Assembly: GCA_038277395.1 (NCBI GenBank)
Contig: CM076194.1
Location: 114,727,417 to 114,791,416 of the forward strand
From: Dryocosmus kuriphilus
Lineage: Eukaryota; Arthropoda; Insecta; Hymenoptera; Cynipidae
DNA: 64,000 nucleotides
Direction: 5' to 3'
Positions 1 through 10,299 of this stretch are shown here, in pieces; the stretch's first letter is position 1; each line of letters opens with the position of its first letter. The notes below the pieces were generated by a model. It was given only the letters and a program-made list of their open reading frames with translations. It did no database searches and had not been told where the DNA came from. A program made the translations under genes and the position numbers.

Positions 1-939
1 TATTTTTAATTAATTCTAGTGACAGTTGGTGACAGTGTATAAATGTGCTTAATAGAAAATGAAGGATAGTAGGTAGGTAATTATATTTATTAAATTACAT
101 AAGTGTAAAAATTACTGTTTTGTGTGGATGAAAAGGTAAAGTATGAGAAAGCTGGTATAAATATAACCACAGTTAATGAAGAATGAAAAAATAAAGTTAT
201 TATAAAAAGTTTTTGCTGCTTCTGAATACATAGGTGAAAAAAGTAAATAGAAAAAACAGATAATTACTTGATTTGCAACGAATGCAGAGAAATATTTAAT
301 GGTTGTAAATAATTGTGCAAGGAGTATAGTGTTTTAAAATAGAAATTAATAGTCATAGCAATACTCTAAACGTTATGGTATGTTTATGTTGACAAGCTGA
401 AACGGACGGCCATATTTTTTTTGAAATGCAAGTGGCGCGCCTCGTACGCAAAGTTCGAACACTACTTCGTACCTCTGTCAGCAAAAAAGTGCGCGTTTTC
501 GGTGAAGTCCATGCATTACAGTTTGGTCTCCTTATGTCTATTCTCCATGATATTTCAGCTTTCAATAAAGCATTTTAATTTTTTGCAGTAGTCGTTTTTC
601 ATCATTGGCTTCTACTAATTAATCTGCTCAGACGAAAAACAACTTTACACATCGATTATAAATAATTTCGCAGTTTTTCTTCGCTTAAAAGCACAGAATT
701 TTTTATAAAATATTTGTTTAAATGGCACCTTTTATTTTCTGTTTTCTTTGATGAAATTTAAATAAAAAATCCTATACTTCTGAAGGAAAAGAAGTTCCGT
801 AATATTGAGGTAATTTTGATAATTTTCAACTTACATATATACGTAAGTTCCTAACTAAGTGGCATGTTACCTTGGATTACGTAACAGTATCGTATTAGTT
901 ACGTTTGAATGTTTGCTGGGTCTAGGTAAACACCTCACT
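1..939. other. AT-rich stretch, no gene seen
   Basis: No convincing coding frame, RNA gene or repeat boundary is visible. The short open frames have no recognisable domain and look like chance in AT-rich DNA. Confidence 0.5.
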
Positions 940-1036
940 CAATTGAGGAGCTGATAGTAAAAACGGGTTAAAAATATTGTCGGAGCAAAAATGAGTTAAG
1001 AGAGTTGCGGGCAAAAACAAGTTAAAAAGGAAACAA

Positions 1037-2166
1037 CCCTGCTTAAAATGACGGATACAACCCGGATAAGAACCGGGTAGAAGTCGGTTCTTATCCGGCG
1101 CTACTGGGATTATACCCGGTTTTTGTCCCCGTTTTTGATCCGGGTTATACTCGGGTCCTATCCGGCATGATATAATATTTATATCCGGTTACTATATGCA
1201 TCTTATCCGGGACCCTTAAGGTTTTTATCGGGGTTATACCCGGTTTGTATCCGGCATGGTATAATATTTATATCCGGTTTCTATAGGGGTCTTATCCGGG
1301 ACCTTCAGGATTTTTATCCGGTTTATAACCGGGTCCTATCCGGCATAAGATAATATTTTTTCCCGGTTCCGATAGGGGTCTTATCCGGGACCTTTAGGAT
1401 TTTTATCCGGTTCATAACCGGGTTCTATCCGGGATGAGATAATATTTATTTCCGGTTTCTATAGGGGTCTTATCCGGTTCTTCAAAAGTTCAAAACGCTT
1501 GTATCCGGTACCGGTATATATATGTGCTGTGAAGCACCAAAAAAAGGATCGATGACGATCAAACAGATGTAATATCTTTTCAATATAACAATGGTGAAAA
1601 ATTGTGGCTAACTTATAACTCTGACGATCGATTCCTATTGTGAGACAATAATCCCTGCGATCCTAGCGAAAGTGACCTGAACTACCAAGACAGTCACGAG
1701 CGTCAAGACCCTTATAGGAATAGGATAGAAAACGGAGAATAGAAAACGGCCTTATAGAGACCGGATAGGATCCGGGTAGAAACCTATTTTCGTATTTTAA
1801 TTTCTGGTTCCATTTGCCAGATAGGAACCGGGTAGGACCGGGTAGCCGGTGAATTTTCACTTATTGATTCACAAGTCGCTAGGTGCCCTTATAGAGAACG
1901 GATAGGATCCGGGTAGACACCTATTTTTGTATTTAATTTCTGGTCCCATTTGCCAGATAGGAACCGGGTAGGACCGGGTAGAATATTTTTACAACTTATT
2001 TTCTGTTACCATTTCCCGGGTAAGAACCCGATAGGCCTAGATAGATCCCGCGAATTTAAATTAGTGACCAGATAAAATCCAGATAGAACCGGGTAAAAAC
2101 CGAATGGGCATGTATTCGGTTTCTTTCCGGTTTCTTCTCGGTTTCTACCTGACATTTTAAACAGGG
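1037..2166. mobile_element. Foldback element with TATCCGG sub-repeats (copy 1)
   Basis: The ends are CCCTGCTTAAAATG and, inverted, CCCTGTTTAAAATG. The left half (1060-1490) carries four units of about 98 bp rich in CTTATCCGGG and CTATCCGG. The right half (1690-2140) carries the complementary GGATAGGAACCGGGTAG motifs, so the element can fold on itself. A unique core of about 170 bp (1500-1680) separates the halves and recurs, reverse-complemented, in the core of the element at 5876-7001. It is flanked by AA on both sides, too short to call a target duplication. No transposase frame. Confidence 0.75.
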
Positions 2167-2170
2167 AAGT

Positions 2171-2288
2171 TTTACAGGGATTGTATCGTATATTTTAATA
2201 TAACGATTAAGTAGAACGATGTATTATTTTATAATGTGTCGTCATATTTAATCGTTGTATTAAAATATATGCCATAATCCCCGTAAAA
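2171..2288. repeat. Hairpin, ~40-bp arms
   Basis: Bases 2171-2210 and 2249-2288 are inverted copies with few mismatches (the inner arm reads TAATATAACGATTAA against TTAATCGTTGTATTA), with a 38-base loop. It lies between the inner foldback and the right arm of the outer element. Confidence 0.7.
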
Positions 2289-2392
2289 TTTGTTACTTGT
2301 TTAACTCGTTCTAGCCCGCAACTCTCTGAACTCATTTTCGCGGACACAATTTGTTTAACCCGCTTTCGTTATCAGCCCCTCAATTCACTATT

Positions 2393-2820
2393 GCCTGTTA
2401 ATCATAGACGGTGTGCGACTGTGCTTCAAAATGGATCTAAAAGCTAAAATGAAATTGGATTTTGAACAAAATTTGAGAGAATATATGGTAAATTGCAAAG
2501 ACAGGAGCATTTATTTACTAATGACAGATACTCAGAAATATTAAGTGAAGTCAAGGAAGCGAATAATTTAAGGAAAGATAATAAACCATTGACAATTTTA
2601 ATTTTTTCAGAAATAAGAATACTGGTCAAATTTTGTTAAGAATCGTGCACAAGATGTCTATTAATACTTTTCCGTTAAGAAATGCTGCTTTTATAGGTTG
2701 AAACAAGGCTAAAATGTTCATCTGTTTCAAATTAATGTGAATAAAGATAGTAAATGTTGTCAAATATTGGCTTAATTTAACTAAGAATCATGCTCGAGCA
2801 GTTTATTAATAGTTTTTTTG
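2393..2820. other. Spacer, nothing recognised
   Basis: AT-rich; one 61-codon minus frame without recognisable features. Nothing else seen. Confidence 0.4.
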
Positions 2821-3660
2821 GGTACATTTCCGAATAGTACTTACCTCCGATTAATTTGAAACTTCGTATACCCATGTATTTTTTTGACTTGCTGATTACG
2901 CATATGATAGTGAAAATTGGCGCAAATTTGATTTTCAAAGTCAAAACTTAAAAAAACTGATTTTCAAAAAGTTTTCTTTCTGTCAATTTATTTTGAAGAG
3001 TATTGGTCTAAGAGTAAAATGTTTCCTACAAAAATTGTAGCACATGAAAATATCCATCGTTTATGTTTTACACAGTTTTTGGCTAAAACCATCTTTTTTC
3101 GAGAAAAATGTGATAATGCTCCAACAAGTACATTTTGTCAAAACTCCATTAGTTTTGGTATTGCCTACTTACGCACTAAGCCACGTGAAGTGGTACACAT
3201 GAAGTCACATAAAGTCACACACCTACCCCTTTACCCTTGTTTTGCGGGGGGCGGCAAGGCTTTCCTGTGAATGGTCACAGAATTACATGAAGTCACACCC
3301 CTACCCTTTTCCTTTGTTTTGCTGGTGGCGTCAAAGCTCCCCTGTGACAAAATGTACTTTTTGGAGCATTATCCAATTTTTCGCGCGAAAAATAATGGTT
3401 TTAGTGTAAAACTGTGTTGAATATAAAAGATGGATTTTCATGAGCTACAATTTTTCTAGGAAATATTTTACTTTTAGACCAATAATTTTCAAAATAAATT
3501 GAAATTTTTTTTTCAAAAACCAGTATTTTTTTTTAGTTTTAACCTTGAAAATAAAATTTGCGCCAATTTTCACTATCATATTCGTAATCAGCGAGTCAAA
3601 ATACATGGGTATACGAAGTCTCAAATTAAACGGAGGTAAGAATTTTTCGGAACTTTATCC
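2821..3660. repeat. 840-bp palindrome (foldback) with tandem centre
   Basis: Bases 2821-3139 and 3346-3660 are inverted copies; matching landmarks run from the outer TACCTCCG / CGGAGGTA through ATACCCATGTAT / ATACATGGGTAT to the inner AAGTACATTTTGTC / GACAAAATGTACTTT. The central loop holds a 78-bp tandem duplication (about 3212-3367) with GAAGTCACAC and CCTGTGA motifs. No coding potential that survives both arms. The right edge lies 7 bases from a Helentron-like copy. Confidence 0.8.
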
Positions 3661-3667
3661 CTTTTTT

Positions 3668-4749
3668 ACATTCTCATCTCAATGAGAAGGTATTATTAGT
3701 TTTATGTGAAAACTGACTTTCGCGGATTTCATGAAATGTCGACGTTTCATGACCCCCTGAATCCGAAAAAACATGTTTTACGTTGGTGTCTGCCTGCCGT
3801 TGGCGTCGTTGTCGTTTACGTCGTAGCAGACTGTGAACAGGATAACTTTCGAAGGACTAATCGGATTGGGTTGCGCTAAGGCACACTTCTTTAACGCGTA
3901 AAAAGTAAGGACGAGTTCGTTAACCAGCCACTTTTGACCAACGATTATGGTTTTATCCATCAAAAACGGTTTTCACAAAATCAAAAAATCCATTTTCCGG
4001 CTAAACTATGTGAGATACAGAAAATATGTATATCACCAAAATTGCTTATCTTAAAAAGATCTACAAATTTTATATTAACCATTTTTTGATAAAATGCACG
4101 GTTTTTGTTTTAATCGAGAAAACGTTATTAAAAATCAAAATTTCAAATTTCCCGCCAAACTTTGCAAGATATGATAATAAACAAAGTTGTTCAACTTAAA
4201 AAGATCTACAAATTTTGATTTAACTATTTTTTGATAAAATGCACGGTTTTGATTTTAATCGAGAAAACGCTATTAAAAAATCAAAAATTTAATTTCCCGC
4301 CAAAATATGCAAGATACAAAAGAAATAATAATAAATAAAGTTGTTCACCTCAAAAATATCTACAAATTTGCTCTCCATCATTTTTTTTTGAACAGACGCG
4401 TAGTTTTTTAGTTATTCGTGAAATATGTTATGAAATATAAAGAAAACCACTTTTCAGCAAAACTATGCAAGATATGAGAAAATATTAACAAGCAGAATTG
4501 TTCACCTTGGAAAGAGAGAGAGAGAGAATGATGAGAATGTATTCCTTAAGGGCGATAGAGCCTTAAGTAAAATAATTTCTTTTGTAATTTTTAATTTAAA
4601 GGTTTATACGATCCATAAACACCGAGCGCGTAGCGCGAGGTAAATAACCTATCGAGCGCGAAGTGCAAGTGCCAACAGACGCGCGCCCTAGGCGCGCTCA
4701 TACTTCGCGCAATGCGCGCGACGAGAATGTGCCCGCGAAGCGGGCAGAT
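3668..4749 (+). mobile_element. Helentron/DINE-1-like non-autonomous element, single-unit copy A
   Basis: It begins ACATTCTCATC (3668-3678). Near the 3' end the inverse motif is present with one change (GACGAGAATGT, 4720-4730), followed at once by the hairpin GCCCGC-GAA-GCGGGC (4731-4745) and AGATT plus a T run. The middle holds tandem units of 145-157 bp (motif TTGTTCA...AGATCTACAAATTT at 4041, 4186, 4340 and 4497). An inverted motif present once at the 5' tip and once just inside a 3' hairpin, with ~150-bp central tandem repeats, is the organisation described for Helentrons and DINE-1. A second end-like signal lies at 4530-4571. The 3' part is a string of short GC palindromes such as GAGCGCG-TA-GCGCGAG. 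No transposase is encoded. Confidence 0.75.
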
Positions 4750-5875
4750 TTTTTTGTTGTAAAAAAGTGTGATTTTATTAAGAAGAATGGTTAAATTATA
4801 TATTTGTTTATAATTATTCTTTATAAAAATAACAGGCTTAATTTAATTAAGAATCACGCATAATTTAACTATAAATAAAAAAAGTATGTAGTTCATGTGC
4901 ATAATTAGTCACGAGCCAGTTTTCAAGATTATACGCTTGCTTGGCTTGCTGGCTCCACTTGACACAATCAGTTGACCGCTGATGCGACGCTTGTGCGAGT
5001 TGGTTACGCATTCTGTTTCGCATTCGTTAATGAACAAATTAGGGATACGCATCCCATTAATAAAAGCTTTTTAGTGAAGTTTGAAGGATAATGTGTTTGT
5101 ACTGCAAGATTAATATAAATTTCACCTAGAAACATACTGCAAACTCTTAATTTTTGAAGAGTTCAGTGGATGTGAAATTGTGAAAATATAATCCCACACA
5201 TTACATTATAGTATATAAAATAGTTTTTTTGGTCGGGCTCTATAGATAACTTCAAAAGACTTGATTTGTAGTATGTGCATTTATATTTCCTTCAATTTTA
5301 CACGTGTTCATTCATGATGTCACTAGAAAAACTTTCATTGATGACGAATCATTTAATGCTACAGGATTTTATATTATATATATTATGCCAGCCATTCAAG
5401 TACAGCTGGATCATGCAAACACTGCAGGTATGAAATATTCAGCCATACAAGTCTCTAACTTATGTATACGATTTAGGATACTTTACGTATACCTACATAT
5501 TCTTGGTCTATAACAAAAAAGTCAAATAAGTAACCATAATGATCTGCCTGCAATAACCAATATATATGATTGTAGCTGAGCGAGCAATACATTATGGTTG
5601 AAATAACGAGAAGTATGCTTTTACCGTCCAATTCTTTCTTTCAGTTTGTGAAATTACCAGAACGCGTTATGGTCGTTTTACAATTTACCAAGAGCCAACC
5701 GAATTTCGCATTGTGGAACTTTTGAAACGATCAGAACGCGTTTTGGTCGTATATTTTGCTGCCTAATGTCTTTCGGAACTCGCGCCTCGCCCTCGATATT
5801 TGTACAATGTACATCCCCCACATTTGTGCATAGAACTTTTAAAATTTAAGATCAAACATCTGACCAGCGTAATTT
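4750..5875. other. Intergenic AT-rich DNA
   Basis: No gene seen. A short direct repeat containing CAGAACGCGTT and TGGTCGT occurs near 5658 and 5730. The 69-codon frame at 5304-5513 has no recognisable feature. Confidence 0.4.
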
Positions 5876-7001
5876 CCCTGCTTAAAATGACGGATAGGAT
5901 CCGATAGAACCAGATAACAAACCAGATAATAGACCGGATAGCCTACTTCGGATTCTTGTCTGGCCCTATCCGGGTCTTATTCGGTTCGTAATATCTTTCG
6001 CGGAAAAATAGCGGTCTTATCTGGGTTCTATTCGGGATGACATATCGAAATTATATTTGACTAAGTTAAAAGTGGTATTTAATCCGGTCCTATCCGGAAC
6101 TTTGTCGGAACCAAAGTTGAGTGACAAGACCAAAAATGGTTTTCTATCTGGTTCTATCCGGCTTTCCAGCGGACATTTAAATCATAAAATTGAATTATTC
6201 GCCCGACGGAATCTTATCTGGCCCTATCCGGAACTTTGTCGGAACTAAAGTTGGGTATAAAGGCCGAAAATGGTTTTCTATCTGGTTCTCTGCGGCTTTC
6301 CAGCGGACATTTAAATCATAAAATCGAATTATTCGCCCGACGGAATCTTATCTGGCCCTATCCGGAACTTTGTCGGATCTAAAGCTGGGTGTAAAGGCCG
6401 AAAATTGTTTTCTATCTGGTCAGTAGTTCAGAATAATTCCGCCAGGAGCGCAGGGATTCTTGTCTCACAATACTAGTCGATCGTCGGGGCTATAAGTTAG
6501 CCACAATTTTTCACTATCAGTTAGAATGAAAAGATGTATCTAATACAGCTGTTTGATCGTCATCGATCCTTTTTTTGGTGCTTTCACAGTATGAGTATCT
6601 GGTAGGATAAGGCAATGCGGATACTGAAAATGTTCCGTATAGAGCTAGATAAGAAAACAGATCCGGCAAACTGCCGGATAAAACAGGATAAGAAAACGGA
6701 CACAAATACCGTATAAGTTTCTGGATAGAACTAGATAAGAAACCGGAACGGGCTATGTGGGTGCCGAAAATATTCCGAGCAGAGCCAAATAAGAAACCAG
6801 ATAGAAAAATCTTAAATACCGATCAATTGCTAGATAGAATCGGATAAGGAATCGTATAGGACAAAAGAAGGGCCCAGAATATTCCGTATAGAGCCAGATA
6901 AGAAACCAGACATAAATACCGTATAAGTTTCCGGATAGAGCACGATAAGATTCCAAATCCTACCCGTCTCTATCGGATCCTATCTGCCATTTTTAGCAGG
7001 G
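5876..7001. mobile_element. Foldback element with TATCCGG sub-repeats (copy 2)
   Basis: The ends are CCCTGCTTAAAATGAC and, inverted, CCCTGCTAAAAATGGC, then GATAGGATCCGATAG on both. The left half has units of about 125-130 bp (CTTATCTGGCCCTATCCGG near 6209 and 6340); the right half has complementary GGATAGA / GATAAGAAACCG motifs. The central block (about 6425-6600) is the reverse complement of the core of the element at 1037-2166, so the two are one family. It is flanked by TT on both sides. No coding frame. Confidence 0.8.
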
Positions 7002-7048
7002 TTAGCATATTAGAACTTTTTTTTAAAGCTCCTTCGGCTTTAACGAGT

Positions 7049-7140
7049 ACATTCTCATCACGATTCTCGCCCTTCACATTCGATTAAAGTGTGTCCAAAA
7101 CGTGAGCATTTTTTTGCATATTTTGGCTGAAAAATGGAAC
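7049..7140 (+). repeat. Isolated linker module of the Helentron-like family
   Basis: Starts with ACATTCTCATCACGATTCTC and contains GGCTGAAAAATGGAA. It matches the ~110-bp linker found between the two units of the dimeric copies at 11160-11276 and 21541-21665. No full unit follows. Confidence 0.55.
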
Positions 7141-9708
7141 TTTATGTTTAAAAGCATTTGTTAAGATTAACACAAAAACTATCCGCCTTATAAAAAAATT
7201 GTATAAATCAAATTTTTAGATCTTTGAGATGAACAATTTTGCATTTTCCATACTTTATTGTAATAAGTGGAAAAAAAATCAACCTTGAAATTTTTTAAAA
7301 GCACGAGCATCATGCAAATAATTATGTCTCCTTCTATATACTAAAAAAATGTATACAAATTATATTTGTTGGATTCATAAGTTATTAACGCCGTGTCCAT
7401 TCTTACGGACTGAACCCATGTCCATTGTCCATGCGTGCCAACAGATTCCCCTTCCCATTTTCAGTCCACCTTTTCTATCTAGTATGCTGCGTTCGTACTT
7501 TTAGCCTGCATCAATTATTAAATCAAAATTTAATTATGAAGCTGTTACTCTGTTCTTCAGTGTATTTTTTGAGGGGGAGGGAGTCAGAAAACTTTTAGGG
7601 GGGTTAGCAAACTTTTACGTCTTTGTCAAAGTTACATATACTTATCATATAAAGAAATTAATTAGGGAAAGGGGGGATCTAAAATTTCAAAAAATAAGGA
7701 ATAAATAAGTTAGTTACGTAGTTTTAATAATGGGAGTTGGGGGTACAATTTTTCTTACATACGTTAATGGTGAAAGTATATACATGTATATGGAAAAATT
7801 CGGAAAATGCTTTACGTAGTGGAGTCAAGGAGTAAGAAAGGCGAAAAAAATTGTGAAAAAACACCGAAAGAAATGAAGTAGCAGAAGCTCATTTTGGGCA
7901 AAAGAAAAAAGGCTCTAAAATCGATGCCGAGTCTCCTAATGAAAATCAGGGACGTCACTTTCCTTTCCAAAATGCCACTTATCGCTCGATCTCCCCCGTG
8001 AGAATTGATACGGATGAGAGATATTGATTCATGCTGACAAATATAAATGGTTCTTTCCCTAAAGTATCAGAAGATATCCGAGGGACGTCCGGTAATTGTC
8101 CTTCTTGATGTCCTTGAAGGAGAATCTCATGCTTGGGTCACGGACCCACGCATCAGATATAATTTCTTTAAGCACAAAAGACGTTCTTTTTAAATCTGGT
8201 AAGGCATAAGTTACCTCGTATGGTCTGCCGAGTCTGCCAATGAGCATGAGCGAATCGAATCTCTGCGATGTCGCTGAGCTCCAATCATCCTTACTTTCTT
8301 ATTGTTTTCAAAGTAATGTTATCATATAAAAAATTTAATTTTTTTTTAATGAATTTTGATGAGAGATAGTCAAGCACCAGAAGTTTCATAGAAAAAAGTT
8401 TAATAACATTAAAAAAACATTATGAACAGAAAGTGGCGACTATTGTCTAGAAATAATAAATGTTATAAATAATTGTGCGCTATATGATAGCCTCCGATTG
8501 ATTAATTAATTAATGGCAAAGTGGGATAATGGATTTATTGATCTTCATAACATTAAAGAAAAATCATTTTAAAAAGTGAAAAAGTAATGCGAATAGAAAG
8601 AATAATTTTGGGAAAAAGCACATTTATAAAGAAATACATTCTTTGAGTTTAGTATTTTATTATATAAGTGTTGATGAAACTCACAAAGAAATAAAATAGT
8701 AAGAAATTTTGAAACTAAGTCAAACATCGAACACGTCTGGGTTTCAGAAATTGCGAACTTTCAGTAAACTCGAAAGTTCGTCCTTGTGTTTTCTTCTTTC
8801 TTTATTGGGAAACGGGGGGTTATTCTGGTTGTCATGAATTATTGGCCAATCTCTCAAGGATTTTTTTATAAATAGGCTTGATCTGAACAATTCCAGAAAT
8901 TGCAGTTCATTTCAAGTTTATCAAGAAGTGTTAGTACTAGTCAAAAATAGTATGAAATAAGAAATATTTTTGAGAAGATTTGATCGAGTTAAAAATTCCT
9001 TAAACTTGTAAAATTGCAAATACTCTGAAATTCAATTTTTGAAATGATTAATGATCGACATTTTTTGATTATTTAATAATAAATGTACGTTCTACGGACA
9101 GTAGAACTTTGGATCTTTCTCAAAATCGTTTTTTATTAAAAATGTTGAAATCATAGAATTACCAAATATATAGTTAGCTGAAAAAGTCGTTTCCAAAATG
9201 TACGATTTCCAATCGCGCCATGCCGAGATGATAGTTTCATTTCCTGATCATAATAATTTCATATTATTAGCATGCCAAAAAAGACAATCTGCTTGGTGCG
9301 CGCTACTCATGCAAGAAAAGTTTCATTCGAATAATGACTTCACTTTATTGTCACGATATGATGACAAATTTATTCATTTTTAGAATTTAAAAAAAGAATA
9401 TACCGAATAAATAAAATTAACAACAAATGTAATATTAAACTTTTCTTAGAATTTATACCTACATATGAAGACTTCTGCATGAACTAATTTAAAAACCTGA
9501 TTAATTAGAAACTTTAATGAGGCAGTTGCATATCTTTTTATTTTTGAATATTTTAAATAGATTTGTTTGTTAAATTAGAAGACTAGAAACTGAATGTAAT
9601 TACTTAAAGGGAATTTTTTGAAGAATTACAATTTTTTTCGTAACACAAGCACTGAATATTAGCAACTCGAGGAATCTATAAAGTGCGGAAAGTAGCCAAT
9701 TTCGAAAT
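7141..9708. other. Intergenic DNA, mostly featureless
   Basis: Apart from the frame at 8059-8247, no coding region, RNA gene or clear repeat is recognised. AT-rich throughout. Confidence 0.4.
8059..8247 (-). other. Unrecognised 62-codon open frame, possible exon fragment
   Basis: The predicted peptide has balanced amino-acid composition, unlike the lysine/phenylalanine/isoleucine-rich chance frames around it. Its C-terminal half contains SDAWVRDPSMRFSFKDI, which loosely resembles the end of protein-kinase domains (a W, then DP, then R.sF.dI). A GAG|GTAACT donor-like site lies early in the frame. Upstream DNA adds no further kinase motif. A chance match or a decayed fragment is equally possible. 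Confidence 0.25.
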
Positions 9709-9796
9709 AGTGAGAAAAAGTAGTGAGAAAAAGCAGTGAGAAAAAGTAGTGAGAAAAAGTAGTGAGAAAAAGTATAGTGAGAAAAAGTAGCGAGAA
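9709..9796. repeat. Minisatellite, ~13-bp unit
   Basis: About seven tandem copies of TAGTGAGAAAAAG with minor variants (CAG, TATAG, TAGCG). Confidence 0.9.
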
Positions 9797-9999
9797 ATAT
9801 ATTGTGCACCTAGGAGGCAAACGATGTTGTGTGTAACAAAGGTATGATTTACAAGTTATCAGTTTCTTTTTAGTTCTAAAAGTTTGAAGTTAATTTGACG
9901 CATCGATAATATCGTACACAAGGCGACAGCGAATGCGCATGCGCGCATTATAGTTTCGGGTCGACACTGTGTACGATTATGAAACTATAATATCACTGC

Positions 10000-10281
10000 T
10001 GAAAAAGTTGGATAGGATATGATAGGAAAAATTTCAATAAATTTCAATCCGTCTTCTGTTCCAGAAGTGGCTAGGATTTTCTTTATGCTTCTATCAAGCG
10101 TATTTGATAGAAAATTTATCATAATGAATAAGCATTTCTATCCGAAGGATGTCATCACGATGACCCACTGAAAAGCCAATAAATTTTAATCAAACTTTTG
10201 GATAGAAATTGATATTGATTTCTATCAAAGTGAATGCTCCGGTATACCTGAATTTCCTATCCACTCCTATCAGTTTCTTCA
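10000..10281. mobile_element. Small MITE-like inverted-repeat element
   Basis: The left end TGAAAAAGTTGGATAGGATA and the inverted right end TGAAGAAACTGATAGGAGTG give arms of about 35 bp around a 282-bp unit. GGATAGGA motifs recall the larger foldback family, but no clear homology is seen. No target duplication identified. The right end abuts the truncated start of the next Helentron-like copy. Confidence 0.5.
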
Positions 10282-10299
10282 ATGAGAATGCAATCCATA

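Larger units (their letters stand above)
940..2387. mobile_element. Outer non-autonomous element with ~90-bp terminal inverted repeats
   Basis: Bases 940-1024 and about 2295-2387 are imperfect inverted copies: CAATTGAGGAGCTGATA on the left matches the reverse complement of the right end, and shared blocks such as GAGAGTTGCGGGC and ATGAGTT follow in the same order. A foldback element (1037-2166) and a hairpin (2171-2288) lie inside. No coding frame is present. A short CACT at both outer junctions may be a target duplication, but this is weak. The superfamily is not recognised. Confidence 0.6.

Noticed and set aside
4041..4510. Regular ~150-bp repeats that might suggest a CRISPR or satellite array
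   Set aside because: Units are diverged, have no short constant repeat with unique spacers, and lie in a fixed place inside the Helentron-like element; the genome is eukaryotic.
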